From contig NZ_JACHHX010000005.1 in the NCBI RefSeq assembly GCF_014202935.1, positions 1 to 64,000 on the forward strand: a stretch of 64,000 nucleotides of DNA, given 5' to 3'. The stretch's first letter is position 1. Each line of letters begins with the position of its first letter. Shown here in pieces: positions 1 through 8,861 of the stretch. The notes beneath the pieces were generated by a model. That model worked only from the letters and a program-made list of their open reading frames with translations, was not told where the DNA came from and ran no database searches. A program made the position numbers and the translations under genes. The stretch comes from Rehaibacterium terrae (GTDB lineage Bacteria > Pseudomonadota > Gammaproteobacteria > Xanthomonadales > Xanthomonadaceae).

Positions 1-3
1 GAA

Positions 4-92
4 CCCTCCGAACAGGATGTTCGGAGGGCGCGAGCACCTGGGGTGCCCTTCTCTTTGGTCACTTTCTCTTGGGCAAGCAAGAGAAAGTGACC
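4..92. repeat. Intergenic palindrome pair (Xanthomonad-type hairpins)
   Basis: Two perfect inverted repeats lie here. CCCTCCGAAC (4-13) pairs with GTTCGGAGGG (19-28). GGTCACTTTCTCTTG (57-71) pairs with CAAGAGAAAGTGACC (78-92), with a 6-nt loop. A smaller GCACC/GGTGC stem lies between them at 34-46. The AGAGAAAGTGACC palindrome is, from general knowledge, a frequent intergenic element in Xanthomonas, Stenotrophomonas and Lysobacter genomes. It may act as a transcription terminator or mRNA-stabilising structure for a gene left of the window. No coding region is supported in 1-313. Confidence 0.8.
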
Positions 93-99
93 CGGCCGC

Positions 100-312
100 C
101 GGCAGGCGGACGGAACATCCGGCGCGTAGCGCCGGCCAGATCGCGAGAAGCCGCAAGCGCACGAAACCCCGGCGCGCAGCGCCGGCCAAATCGCGACAAA
201 CCCGCAGGCAGGCGGAACTCCCGCCTGAAAGGCCAGCCAGATGAAGCCGCAGACGCACGGAACACCCGACGCGCAGCGCCGGCAGGTCGCGACAAACCCG
301 CACGCCGCAGAG
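100..312. repeat. Degenerate GC-rich intergenic repeats
   Basis: Three imperfect copies of a 60-70 bp pattern are visible. Each combines a GGAACnnCCG-like start, a core of the form CGCGCAGCGCCGGCC (near 120-135, 170-187 and 270-285), and a TCGCGACAAACCCGC-like tail. Reading frames across it give only Arg/Pro/Ala-rich translations with no recognisable protein. It fills the space between the left window edge and the end of the fnr gene. I see no gene or promoter in it. Confidence 0.5.
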
Positions 313-313
313 G

Positions 314-1093
314 CTATTCGCGCAGCACGCAGCGGGCGCGTTCTTCCAGCGCGGCCAGGTCGAGGATCTCGACCTCGCGCCGATCGACGCGGATCAGGCC
401 TTCGTCCTGGAAACGGCGGAACACGCGGCTGACCGTCTCGGCCGCCAGCCGCAGGTAGTTGGCGATGTCGGTGCGCGCCATGGTCAGCGCGAAACGGGTC
501 GGCGAGAAGCCGCGCACGGCGTAGCGGCGCGAGAAGGTGATCAGGAACGCGGCCATGCGCTCGTCGGCGCTGTAGTCGCCGGCCAGCAGGGCGGCCTTGC
601 CGATGTCCTGGCTGAGCAGGCGGAACAGCAGGGTCTGCAGGCCGGGCATGCGCTGGGCCAGCGTCGCCATCATCGGGAACGAGAAGCGGCAGAGCGTGAC
701 CGTGTCCAGCGCCACCGCGTTGCAGGGGTACTTGGCCTGGTGGATGGCGTTCAGGCCGATCACCTCGCCGGGCAGGAAGAAGCCCAGCACCTGCTCGCGG
801 CCGGCCGGATCGGTGACGTAGGTCTTGACCGTGCCGGCGCGCACGGCCGCGATCGCGTTGAACGGCTCGCCCTCGCGGAACACGTGCTCGCCGTCGTGGA
901 ACGGGCCGACGTGTTCGACCAGGCAGTGCAGCTCGCGCAGGGCGCTCTTGTCGTAGCCCTGCGCCAGGCACACCGCCGAGAACGCGCAGGTGCTGCAGAA
1001 GCGGAACTCGTCGCCGTCGTCGGCGATCGGGTTCGGGCGCGGGCTCACGCGCGGGTTCACGCGAGCGGGCGCGGGTCGCTTGAGTTCGTTCAT
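314..1093 (-). CDS. fnr: FNR-type oxygen-sensing transcription regulator
   Basis: This is a 259-residue Crp/Fnr-family regulator that senses oxygen through a [4Fe-4S] cluster and binds TTGATnnnnATCAA boxes. Three N-terminal cysteines (C33, C36, C42, in FCSTCAFSAVC) and a fourth at C135 (TLC) match the four cluster ligands of E. coli FNR. A cyclic-nucleotide-binding-like beta roll covers roughly 55-150. A C-terminal helix-turn-helix with AAETVSRVFRRF carries the E-x-x-S-R recognition residues. It follows hemN by only 22 bp on the same strand, so the two probably form one transcript. An FNR box sits upstream of hemN, which implies autoregulation of the pair. The Pseudomonas/Xanthomonas names anr or btr-like could equally be used. 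The family assignment is firm. Confidence 0.93.
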   Translation of the reverse strand: MNELKRPAPARVNPRVSPRPNPIADDGDEFRFCSTCAFSAVCLAQGYDKSALRELHCLVEHVGPFHDGEHVFREGEPFNAIAAVRAGTVKTYVTDPAGREQVLGFFLPGEVIGLNAIHQAKYPCNAVALDTVTLCRFSFPMMATLAQRMPGLQTLLFRLLSQDIGKAALLAGDYSADERMAAFLITFSRRYAVRGFSPTRFALTMARTDIANYLRLAAETVSRVFRRFQDEGLIRVDRREVEILDLAALEERARCVLRE

Positions 1094-1115
1094 CGCTCGG
1101 CCGTGGGGCGCCGGC

Positions 1116-2510
1116 TCAGATCGCCCGGGAATAGCGGGCGGGCTGTGCCTGCGGCCGCTGCAGGTACCTGTCGAAACACATCGCGATGATACGCAGCAGC
1201 AGGCGGCCGCGCGAGGTGGCGTCGATGTAGCGCGGACCGATCGCGACCAGGCCGTCGGCCACCAGCGGTTCGAGCTGGGCCAGGGCTTCGGCGAAATAGA
1301 TATTGAAATCGATGTTGTGGCGATCCTCGGTCAGCGCCTTGTCGATGCGCCCCTGGCACATCAGCTGCTGGATCACGTCGGCGCGCAGCAGATCGTCGGA
1401 GTTCAGCCGCAGGCCACGCCAGACCGGCAGGTGGCCGGCGTCGAGCGCGGCCTCCCAGCTTGGCAGGTCGCGGTGGTTCTGGCTGAAGCAGTCGCCGATG
1501 GCGCTGATCGCGCTCACGCCCATGCCGATCAGGTCGGTGTCGGCATGGGTGGTGTAGCCCATGAAGTTGCGTTGCAGGCCGCCACGTTGCTGGGCGATCG
1601 ACAGGTCGTCCTCGGGCAGCGCGAAGTGGTCCATGCCGATGTAGCGGTAGCCGGCAGCCGAAAGCTTCTCGATCGCGAGCTGCAGCAGGCCGAGCTTGTC
1701 CTCGGGCGAGGGCAGCAGCTCGGCGTCGATCTGCCGCTGCGGCTTGAACAGCTCGGGCAGGTGCGCGTAGCTGTACACCGCCAGACGGTCCGGACGCATG
1801 GCGATGACGGTGTCCAGGGTGCGGGCGAAGCCCTCGCGGGTCTGCTTGGGCAGGCCGTAGATCAGGTCGATGTTGACCGAGCGGAAGCCATGCGCGCGGC
1901 AGGCGTCCACCACCGCCTGGGTTTCCTCGACGCTCTGGATGCGGTTGACCGCTTTCTGAACCTCGGGGTCGAAATCCTGCACGCCGAGGCTGGCGCGGTT
2001 GAAGCCGAGCTTCGCCAGCGCGGCGATGCCGTCGGCATCGACATGGCGCGGATCCAGCTCGATCGAGAAATCGCGCTGCGCGGAGCCGGACAGGTGGAAC
2101 TGCCGCGCCAGACAGTGCATCAGGTCGCCGAGCTGGCCGGGGCTGAGGAAATTGGGCGTGCCGCCGCCCAGGTGCAGCTGGATCACGTCGCGGTCGCGGT
2201 CGAACAGCGGCGCGACGCGCTCGACCTCGCGCAGCAGCCGCAGCAGGTAGGCCTCGCCCTTGGCGGTGTCGCGGGTGATCACGCGGTTGCAGCCGCAGTA
2301 GAAGCACGGGCTGTGGCAGTAGGGGATGTGCAGGTACAGCGAGAGCCGGCGCGGGATCGGGTCCTCGTTGCTGCGCTGGGCGCAGGTGCGGAACTCGGCC
2401 TCGCCGAAATCCAGTCCGAACTGCGGCGCGGTCGGGTAGGAGGTGTAGCGCGGGCCGGGCCGGTCATAGCGGCGCAGCAGCTCGGCGTCGAAGGGCGGAA
2501 TCGTGTTCAT
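1116..2510 (-). CDS. hemN: Oxygen-independent coproporphyrinogen III oxidase
   Basis: This radical-SAM enzyme decarboxylates coproporphyrinogen III to protoporphyrinogen IX without oxygen, and is used for haem synthesis under anoxia. The first residues read MNTIPPFDAELLRRYD, followed by GPRYTSYPTAPQF, the typical HemN N terminus. The radical-SAM cysteines are C65, C69 and C72, followed by C74 (YCHSPCFYCGC). The length is 464 residues, close to the E. coli enzyme. A longer frame begins 14 codons upstream, but the ATG at 2510 matches family starts and leaves the FNR box outside the gene. It leads the hemN-fnr pair, and low-oxygen induction through the box at 2546-2559 is likely. Confidence 0.95.
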   Translation of the reverse strand: MNTIPPFDAELLRRYDRPGPRYTSYPTAPQFGLDFGEAEFRTCAQRSNEDPIPRRLSLYLHIPYCHSPCFYCGCNRVITRDTAKGEAYLLRLLREVERVAPLFDRDRDVIQLHLGGGTPNFLSPGQLGDLMHCLARQFHLSGSAQRDFSIELDPRHVDADGIAALAKLGFNRASLGVQDFDPEVQKAVNRIQSVEETQAVVDACRAHGFRSVNIDLIYGLPKQTREGFARTLDTVIAMRPDRLAVYSYAHLPELFKPQRQIDAELLPSPEDKLGLLQLAIEKLSAAGYRYIGMDHFALPEDDLSIAQQRGGLQRNFMGYTTHADTDLIGMGVSAISAIGDCFSQNHRDLPSWEAALDAGHLPVWRGLRLNSDDLLRADVIQQLMCQGRIDKALTEDRHNIDFNIYFAEALAQLEPLVADGLVAIGPRYIDATSRGRLLLRIIAMCFDRYLQRPQAQPARYSRAI

Positions 2511-2545
2511 GGGGCGCAGTCTGGCGGCGGCCTTGGCCGGGCGCC

Positions 2546-2559
2546 TTGACACGCATCAA
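2546..2559 (-). promoter_or_regulatory. FNR/ANR box upstream of hemN
   Basis: Read on the minus strand the site is TTGATGCGTGTCAA. It matches TTGAT-N4-ATCAA at nine of the ten defined positions. It lies 36 bp upstream of the hemN ATG, in the gap between the divergent hemN and diguanylate cyclase genes. FNR itself is encoded in the same operon, so a feedback loop is the natural reading (inference). Confidence 0.8.
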
Positions 2560-2681
2560 TTCCGGGCGAACCATCCAGGACGCGGGTACGCGGTGTATCG
2601 CGGCGACCATGCGTCCGGTTTCCGGTGGTCCTTTCCGGGAGTCCGGCATCGCAGGGGAGGTCGTATGGCAGAGGCGAAACC

Positions 2682-4403
2682 GTGAGCGGGGGCGAGGCCG
2701 GTGCAACCAGGCTCACGGCCTCGCTGGCCGCGCGGGCCCGTCGCGGCCTCTTGCTGATCGGCCTGCTGGCGGTCCTGCTTTCCGGCGTCCACCTGCTGTG
2801 GACCCACTACCAGCTGCGGTTGGCCGCCATGGCCGGGACCCTGGCGATGGTCGCCGAACTGAGCGCCGAGCATGTCGACGACACGCTGCAGCATCATCTG
2901 GCGGCGGTGGCGGTGCTGGGGGCCCTGGCGCCGGTGGAGTCGGACTGGCCGCGCTACCTCGGCGAGGTGCGGACGCGCTTCCCGGCCTTCGTGACGATGC
3001 TGGTGGCCGACGCCCGCGGCGATGTGCTGGCCAGCGTGCCGGCGCTGCCTGCAGGTTCGCGGCAGAACGTGGCCGACCGCGCCTACTTCAGCGAGCCGAT
3101 GCGCCACGGTCGCCCGTACGTCTCCGATGTGTTTCGCGGGCGCGGACATGGCAACGAGCCGATCGTCGCGGTCAGCGCGCCGCTGTTCGATGCCGAGGGC
3201 CGCATGGCCGGTGTCGTCGAGGGCTCCATGCTCAGCGACGACGTGGTGCGGATCCGTACCGGGCTGATGGCGCGCGGCGACCTCGCGCTGTTGCTGCTCG
3301 ATGGCGCCGGCCAGGTGGTGCATGCCAGCGCCGGACTGCCGTTCGCGCCGCTGGACCGCCTGCCGCCGGACCGTCTGCGAACCGTGCTGGAGCAGGCCGA
3401 CGGGCGGACCCTGCACCGTCTCGCCGGCCTGTACGCGGATGGTGCCAGCGGGCTGCTGGTGGCGACGGTCACGCCCCTGGGCTGGCGCATCGCCGTGATC
3501 GTGCCGGAGGCGAGGCTGCGCGGCGAACTGCTGCTCGATCTGTTCAAACTGCTGCTACCGGCGCTGCTCGCCGTGGTGGCGGTGTGGTGGGTGTCGGCGC
3601 GGGTGGCGCGGCGCTTCGTCGATCCGCTGCGCGAAGTGATCGCCCGCCTGCGGCTGTTCGCCTTCCACGCCGACCCGCAGCCGATCCGGCTGGCCGGCGC
3701 GCCGCGCGAGCTGGCCGAGCTGGCCGAAGCCTTCAATCACCTGATCGACCGGCTCGGCCGCGCCTTCCGCGACGTCAATCAGGCGCTGGCGGTGCAGAAG
3801 CGGCTGCGCGAGCAGCTGGAGCGGGTCGTCGCCGAGCGCGAGCAGGAAATCGCCCGCCGCACCGAGGAGCTGCGGCTCGCCGTGGACGCGCTGCGCGAGG
3901 ACAGCCTGACCGATGCCCTGACCGGGGTCGGCAACTACCGCGGCTACCGGCTGGCGCTGGACCGCCTGTGGGCACAGGCGCTGGAGCGCGGCATGCCGCT
4001 GGCGGCGCTGGTGATCGATATCGACTACTTCAAGTTCTACAACGACAGCCTCGGCCACCCCGAGGGCGACCAGTGCCTGCGGGCGGTGGCGGCGATCCTG
4101 CGCGACCTCGCCCGGCGCGAGCGCGCCGAGCTCGGCCGCAGCGGCGGCGAGGAGTTCGTGCTGCTGTTGCCGGACCGTGACAGCGCCGCCGCCGCGCGGG
4201 TGGCGGAGCAGGTCCGCCGTGCCGTCGAGACGGCGGCGATGCCGCATCCTGACTCGCCGTCCGGTCGGGTCACGGTGAGCGTCGGCTATGCCAGCCGGGG
4301 GCCCGGCGACGAGAGGGGAGCCGAAGCGCTGATCGCCGCCGCCGACCAGGCGCTGTACCGGGCCAAGCGCGAGGGCCGCAACCGGATCGCCGGCGCCGCT
4401 TGA
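2682..4403 (+). CDS. Membrane-bound diguanylate cyclase (Cache-like sensor, HAMP-like, GGDEF)
   Basis: The protein makes cyclic di-GMP from two GTP. From the GTG at 2682 (SD-like AGAGGCG a few bases upstream) it is 573 residues. A first membrane segment (about 22-42) is followed by a periplasmic Cache-like sensor with a RxYFxEPM-type motif (DRAYFSEPM). A second membrane segment (about 283-305) follows, then a HAMP-like stretch, a coiled coil, and a GGDEF domain with an intact RSGGEEF active site near residue 488. The position of the product-inhibition I-site reads RERA rather than RxxD, so feedback inhibition may be lost. An upstream in-frame GTG at 2625 is a less likely start. The ligand is unknown. 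Confidence 0.88.
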   Translation: MSGGEAGATRLTASLAARARRGLLLIGLLAVLLSGVHLLWTHYQLRLAAMAGTLAMVAELSAEHVDDTLQHHLAAVAVLGALAPVESDWPRYLGEVRTRFPAFVTMLVADARGDVLASVPALPAGSRQNVADRAYFSEPMRHGRPYVSDVFRGRGHGNEPIVAVSAPLFDAEGRMAGVVEGSMLSDDVVRIRTGLMARGDLALLLLDGAGQVVHASAGLPFAPLDRLPPDRLRTVLEQADGRTLHRLAGLYADGASGLLVATVTPLGWRIAVIVPEARLRGELLLDLFKLLLPALLAVVAVWWVSARVARRFVDPLREVIARLRLFAFHADPQPIRLAGAPRELAELAEAFNHLIDRLGRAFRDVNQALAVQKRLREQLERVVAEREQEIARRTEELRLAVDALREDSLTDALTGVGNYRGYRLALDRLWAQALERGMPLAALVIDIDYFKFYNDSLGHPEGDQCLRAVAAILRDLARRERAELGRSGGEEFVLLLPDRDSAAAARVAEQVRRAVETAAMPHPDSPSGRVTVSVGYASRGPGDERGAEALIAAADQALYRAKREGRNRIAGAA

Positions 4404-4434
4404 GGTCACCGCCGCATGCGTGTCGCCGTCGGAT

Positions 4435-4463
4435 TTGAAAGCGGCGTGGTGTACCCGGACAAT
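4435..4463 (+). promoter_or_regulatory. Candidate sigma-70 promoter for pgk
   Basis: TTGAAA (4435-4440) and GACAAT (4458-4463) are separated by 17 bp and lie about 43 bp upstream of the pgk ATG. Both hexamers stand out against GC-rich surroundings. Confidence 0.5.
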
Positions 4464-4505
4464 GCGCGGCCTCCCTTCCCACCGCATCCGCCGCAGGAGT
4501 CCGTG

Positions 4506-5678
4506 ATGAGCATCCTCCGCATGACCGACCTCGACCTTTCCGGCAAGCGCGTGCTGATCCGCCAGGACCTGAACGTGCCGGTGAAGGACGGCCGGGTGAC
4601 GTCCGACCAGCGCATCCTCGCCTCGATCCCGACGCTGAAGGCCGCGCTGGAGCAGGGCGCGGCGGTGATGGTGATGTCGCACCTGGGGCGGCCGAAGGAG
4701 GGCCAGTGGAGCGCCGAGGACTCGCTGGCGCCGGTGGCGCGGCGGCTGGGCGAGCTGCTCGGCCGCGAGGTGCCGCTGCTGCGCGATTACCTCGACGGCG
4801 TGGAGGTGGCGCCCGGCCAGCTCGTGCTGCTGGAGAACTGCCGCATGAACGTCGGCGAGGGCAAGGACGACGAAGCGCTGGCGCGGAAGTACGCCGCGCT
4901 GTGCGACGTGTTCGTGATGGACGCCTTCGGCACCGCGCATCGCGCGCAGGCATCCACCCATGGCGTGATCCGCTTCGCCGCCATCGCCTGTGGCGGCCCG
5001 CTGCTGATGGCCGAACTGGACGCGCTGGCCAAGGCGCTTGAGAACCCGGCGCGGCCGCTGATCGCGATCGTCGGTGGGGCCAAGGTCTCGACCAAGCTGG
5101 AGCTGCTGTCGAGCCTGCTGTCGAAGGTGGACCAGCTGATCGTCGGCGGCGGCATCGCCAACACCTTCATCGCCGCGGCCGGTCATCCGGTCGGCAAGTC
5201 GCTGTACGAGGCCGACCTGGTCGAGACCGCGCGGCAGATCCTGGCCGACGCCCGGGCGCGCGGCGCCGACATCCCGATCCCGTCCGACGTGGTGGTGGCG
5301 CCGGAATTCAGCGCCAGCGCGCCGGCGACGGTGAAGCAGGTCGAGGAGGTCGGCCCCGACGACCTGATCCTCGACATCGGCCCGCAGACCGCGCAGCGCT
5401 ATGCGCAGATGATCCGCGCCGCCGGCACCGTGGTGTGGAACGGCCCGGTCGGCGTGTTCGAGTTCGACGCCTTCGGCAAGGGCACCGAGACGCTGGCGCA
5501 TGCCATCGCCGAATCCGGCGCGTTCTCCATCGCCGGCGGTGGCGACACCCTGGCGGCGGTGGACAAGTACGGCGTGGCCGACGGCATCTCCTACATCTCC
5601 ACCGGCGGCGGCGCCTTCCTCGAATTCTGCGAGGGCAAGAAGCTGCCCGCGGTCGCCGCCCTCGAGGCGCGCGGCTGA
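4506..5678 (+). CDS. pgk: Phosphoglycerate kinase
   Basis: This enzyme converts 1,3-bisphosphoglycerate and ADP to 3-phosphoglycerate and ATP in glycolysis. It is 390 residues, the normal bacterial length. Family signatures include [16 protein letters not shown] near the N terminus (substrate-binding Asp and Asn), SHLGRPKEG, and [15 protein letters not shown] in the nucleotide-binding C-terminal domain. The start ATG at 4506 is preceded by CAGGAG at a good spacing, and the 30 upstream in-frame codons lack family similarity. It is transcribed alone. pyk and fba lie about 15 kb downstream on the same strand. Confidence 0.97.
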   Translation: MSILRMTDLDLSGKRVLIRQDLNVPVKDGRVTSDQRILASIPTLKAALEQGAAVMVMSHLGRPKEGQWSAEDSLAPVARRLGELLGREVPLLRDYLDGVEVAPGQLVLLENCRMNVGEGKDDEALARKYAALCDVFVMDAFGTAHRAQASTHGVIRFAAIACGGPLLMAELDALAKALENPARPLIAIVGGAKVSTKLELLSSLLSKVDQLIVGGGIANTFIAAAGHPVGKSLYEADLVETARQILADARARGADIPIPSDVVVAPEFSASAPATVKQVEEVGPDDLILDIGPQTAQRYAQMIRAAGTVVWNGPVGVFEFDAFGKGTETLAHAIAESGAFSIAGGGDTLAAVDKYGVADGISYISTGGGAFLEFCEGKKLPAVAALEARG

Positions 5679-5680
5679 GT

Positions 5681-5709
5681 GCGGCAGGCGCGGCGTGAGC
5701 CGCGAGCGG
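5681..5709 (+). repeat. REP-like repeat relic A (GGCGTGAGCCGCGA)
   Basis: GCGGCAGGCGCGGCGTGAGC continues as CGCGAGCGG directly after the pgk stop. The core GGCGTGAGCCGCGA resembles the short dispersed palindromic repeat (GGCGYAAGCCGCGAC) common in Xanthomonads and Pseudomonads. A similar copy lies at 8831-8861 and a diverged core lies in frame at 6452-6470, so copies flank and interrupt the next gene. Confidence 0.55.
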
Positions 5710-5806
5710 CAATGCCTTGGCTTGTCCGGTCGCGGCCTGCCGCGCGCCTGCGGGGGCCGGAGGCGGTGACGGGTATGCTGCGCCGGTCTCCTCACACGGA
5801 ACGGGC

Positions 5807-8800
5807 ATGACGCGGGCCGGCGCCGGCCCGGCCCTGCTGGGACTGTTCGTCGTCTCCGGCGTCGCCGGGCTGATCTACCAGTCGATCTGGTCGCACTACC
5901 TGGGGCTGACGCTGGGCCACGCCGCCCATGCGCAGACACTGGTGCTGGCGATCTTCATGGGCGGCATGGCGCTGGGCGCCTGGCTGGCCAGCCGCTGGGG
6001 CGGGCGCTGGCGCGATCTGGTGCTGGCCTATGCGGTGGTCGAGGCGGTCATCGGCGTCGCCGGGCTGGGCTTCCATCCGCTGTTTCTGGGCTACACCGCG
6101 TTCTCGCAGCACACCGTGCTGCCGGCGCTGTCCGGCGGTGGGGTGACGGCCTGGCAGTGGCTCAGCGCGACGGCGCTGATCCTGCCGCAGTGCGTGCTGC
6201 TCGGCGCGACTTTCCCGCTGCTCAGTGCCGGCTGGTTGCGGCTGGCGCCGGCGCAGGCCGGACGGGTGCTGGGCGGCCTGTATTTCGCCAACAGCCTGGG
6301 CGCGGCGCTGGGCGCGCTGGCGGCGACCTTTGTGTTGTTGCCGCGGATCGGCATGCCCGGCGCGGTGCAGGTCGCCGGCGGGCTGAACCTCGCTGTCGCG
6401 GCGGGCGCGGCGCTGCTGGCATGGTCGCTGCGCCGCGCCGCTACGCGCGGGGGCGGCGCAAGCCGTGACCAGTGCGATCCAGACGGCGATGCGGACAGTG
6501 CGCGCTCCGGACCCCGTCCCCTCGCCCCTTCGCCGGCGGCAAATGGGCAGCCGTCGGCGGCAGCGCTTTCGCGGCTGGTGCTGTGGGCCACCGCCCTCTC
6601 CGGTGCCGCCTCGTTCGTCTACGAGATCGTCTGGGTGCGCCTGCTGCATCAGGCGCTGGGCACCACGCTGCACGCGTTCGAATTGATGCTGGCCGCGTTC
6701 ATCCTCGGCCTGGCCTGCGGGGCGTGGTGGGTGCGCGGCCACGGCGGACGGATCGCCGATGCATTGCGTTATGCGGGCATCGCGCAGGTGGCGATGGGCG
6801 TGGCGGCCTTGCTGTCCACACCGGTATTCGCGCAGAGCTTCGTCTGGGTCGGCTGGCTGGTCGGCGCGCTGCCGCGCGATGACGGTGGCTATGCGCTGTT
6901 CAACCTCGGCAGCGCGGCGATCGCGCTGGCGGTGATGTTCCCGGCGGCGTTTTTCGCCGGCATGACCCTGCCGTTGTTCACCCTGGCGCTGCTGCGCCGC
7001 GGCATCGGCGAAGCGGCGATCGGGCGGGTGTACGCGGCCAATACGCTGGGCGCGATCGTCGGTGTGTTCGCCTGCGTGCACCTGCTGGTGCCGTGGCTTG
7101 GCCTGCATGGCGCGCTGGTCTTGGCGGCGCTGGTGGACGCGGGGCTGGGGCTGGTGCTGCTGCGCATCGCCGGCCCCGTGCGGCTGCTGCGCCCGACGCT
7201 GGCGGTCCTGGCCGCGCTCGCCATCGCCTTCACGCTCGGCCGTCCCGACCCGCTGGCGCAGTTGTCGGGCGTGTTCCGCACCGGCCAGGCGCGCGCCGAC
7301 GCCGAGGCGCGGGTGGCCTACCTGCGCGACGGCAAGACCGCGACGGTGGCGGTGGCGGTGTACCCTTCCGGCGCGGCGATGATCGCCACCAACGGCAAGC
7401 CCGATGCCAGCCTGATGCTGCGGCTGGAGGACGCGCCGATGCCGGACGAGATCACCATGCTGATGGCCGGCGCGCTGCCGCTGGCCCTGCATCCGGCGCC
7501 GCGCGAGGTGGCGGTGATCGGCTGGGGTTCGGGTCTGACCACGCACACCCTGCTGGGCAGCCCCTTGCCCGTGCGTGTCGAATCGATCGAGATCGAGCGG
7601 GCGATGGTGGAGGGCGCGCGCGTGTTCGGCGCACGGGTCGCGCGGGCCTACGACGATCCGCGTTCGGTGCTGCGCATCGACGACGCCCGCACGCATTTCG
7701 TCGCCGGACGGCGGCGCTACGACGCCATCGTCTCCGAGCCCTCCAACCCGTGGGTGAGCGGGGTCGCGCACCTGTTCACCGAGGAGTTCTACGCGCTGCT
7801 TCACCGGCATCTGGCCGAACAGGGCGTGCTGGTGCAGTGGTTGCAGTCGTACGAGATCGACGATGCGCTGCTGGCGCGGATGGTGACGGCGCTGCTCACG
7901 CGCTTTCCGCAGGCCGAGGTCTACCTGACCAACGACTACGATCTGCTGCTGGTCGCCCGGCGCGACGGCGGCGTGGCGGCGCTCGACCTCGGGCGGCTCG
8001 ACCATGCGCCCTTGCGCGAGGAGCTGGCGCGGGTCGGGCTGGCCGGCGAGGCCGACTATCGCCTGCGACGGATCGGCGGGCCACGCGTGCTGGCGACCTT
8101 CTCGCGGCTGATGGGCGGCGCCGGGCATTCGGACTTCCATCCGGTGGTGGCGCTGGACGCGCCGCGCACGCGCTTCCTCGGCAGCCGTTCGGAATTCCTG
8201 CAGTACCTGGTGGACAACGGCCTGCCGGTGCTGGACCTGCTCGATGGTCGGGTGCCGCCGGCACGCGCCGAAGGCGTGAGCCAGGTCGAGCCGAGCCGTT
8301 TCGCCTATGCGCATCGCATCGCCGCCGAGGTCACCGCGATCCTGGAAGGCGGCGAGACCAGCGGTTGGCTGCGCGAACGCCTGCCGCTGCAGGCGCAGAC
8401 GGTCCAGCGCCTGCTTGCGCAGTCGGCGCGGCCGCTGGACGAGGACGGGCTCGGGGCATGGAGCGCGGATGCGGCTGCCATCGCCAAGCTCACGCTCGGG
8501 CTGCTGCCGGCGGCCGATCATGCCGCCAGTTGGGTCGAACCACGCTGGCTGGCGGAAGGTCAGCCGCGCCTGATCGGCGAACTGATGGCCGCCTGGTCCG
8601 CCGCCGCCCGGCGCGCACCGGCGGCGATGTTCGATGCCGCGGTGGCGGTGCTGGAGTCGCGCGACGCGCGGCTGCCGGTGGAGGTGCGCGAACAGATGCT
8701 GGTGATCGCCCAGCTCGGTGCGCTGGGGCTGGGCGACGCCGACGCTGTGACACTGCTGGAGACGCGCTACGGTGACTACGTGCCGCGCACGCGCAACTTC

Positions 8801-8842
8801 GACGGCATCCGCCATTTCCTGCGTGTCTGGGCGGCAGGCTGA
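5807..8842 (+). CDS. Multi-pass membrane protein fused to spermidine synthase-like domain
   Basis: The protein is 1011 residues from the ATG at 5807. The first 480 residues are two related sets of membrane helices. Each begins with a SGVAGLIYQSIWSHYL / SGAASFVYEIVWVRLL motif and an ILGLACGAW-type helix. Residues about 560-800 form a class I SAM-binding fold of the spermidine synthase family (VAVIGWGSGLTTHTLLG, then a YDAIVSEPSNPWVSG acidic motif). Similar fused membrane/spermidine synthase proteins occur in many proteobacteria, but the substrate is not established. The C-terminal 200 residues are of unknown function. The linker between the two membrane halves contains a diverged REP-like repeat translated in frame. 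It ends convergently with pilR across a long palindrome. Confidence 0.78.
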   Translation: MTRAGAGPALLGLFVVSGVAGLIYQSIWSHYLGLTLGHAAHAQTLVLAIFMGGMALGAWLASRWGGRWRDLVLAYAVVEAVIGVAGLGFHPLFLGYTAFSQHTVLPALSGGGVTAWQWLSATALILPQCVLLGATFPLLSAGWLRLAPAQAGRVLGGLYFANSLGAALGALAATFVLLPRIGMPGAVQVAGGLNLAVAAGAALLAWSLRRAATRGGGASRDQCDPDGDADSARSGPRPLAPSPAANGQPSAAALSRLVLWATALSGAASFVYEIVWVRLLHQALGTTLHAFELMLAAFILGLACGAWWVRGHGGRIADALRYAGIAQVAMGVAALLSTPVFAQSFVWVGWLVGALPRDDGGYALFNLGSAAIALAVMFPAAFFAGMTLPLFTLALLRRGIGEAAIGRVYAANTLGAIVGVFACVHLLVPWLGLHGALVLAALVDAGLGLVLLRIAGPVRLLRPTLAVLAALAIAFTLGRPDPLAQLSGVFRTGQARADAEARVAYLRDGKTATVAVAVYPSGAAMIATNGKPDASLMLRLEDAPMPDEITMLMAGALPLALHPAPREVAVIGWGSGLTTHTLLGSPLPVRVESIEIERAMVEGARVFGARVARAYDDPRSVLRIDDARTHFVAGRRRYDAIVSEPSNPWVSGVAHLFTEEFYALLHRHLAEQGVLVQWLQSYEIDDALLARMVTALLTRFPQAEVYLTNDYDLLLVARRDGGVAALDLGRLDHAPLREELARVGLAGEADYRLRRIGGPRVLATFSRLMGGAGHSDFHPVVALDAPRTRFLGSRSEFLQYLVDNGLPVLDLLDGRVPPARAEGVSQVEPSRFAYAHRIAAEVTAILEGGETSGWLRERLPLQAQTVQRLLAQSARPLDEDGLGAWSADAAAIAKLTLGLLPAADHAASWVEPRWLAEGQPRLIGELMAAWSAAARRAPAAMFDAAVAVLESRDARLPVEVREQMLVIAQLGALGLGDADAVTLLETRYGDYVPRTRNFDGIRHFLRVWAAG
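6452..6470 (+). repeat. In-frame REP-like core B inside the spermidine synthase-like gene
   Basis: GGCGGCGCAAGCCGTGACC lies in the Arg/Gly/Asp-rich linker between the two membrane halves. It matches the GGCGYRAGCCGCGA core of copies A (5681) and C (8831). The surrounding 45-residue linker has low complexity and looks like non-conserved inserted sequence. Confidence 0.45.
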
Positions 8843-8861
8843 CGGCGCAAGCCGCGACCGG
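8831..8861 (+). repeat. REP-like repeat relic C
   Basis: GCGGCAGGCTGACGGCGCAA continues as GCCGCGACCGG. It overlaps the last codons and stop of the preceding gene. It shares GCGGCAGGC and the GGCGYRAGCCGCGA core with copy A at 5681-5709. Confidence 0.55.

Noticed and set aside
990-2549. 519-codon open frame on the plus strand opposite hemN
   Set aside because: It is the antisense shadow of hemN; composition follows complementary codons and no domain is recognisable, while the minus frame has full HemN motifs.
3555-5939. 794-codon minus-strand frame over the cyclase and pgk genes
   Set aside because: It spans two genes with clear plus-strand family signatures. Long antisense frames are common at this GC content.
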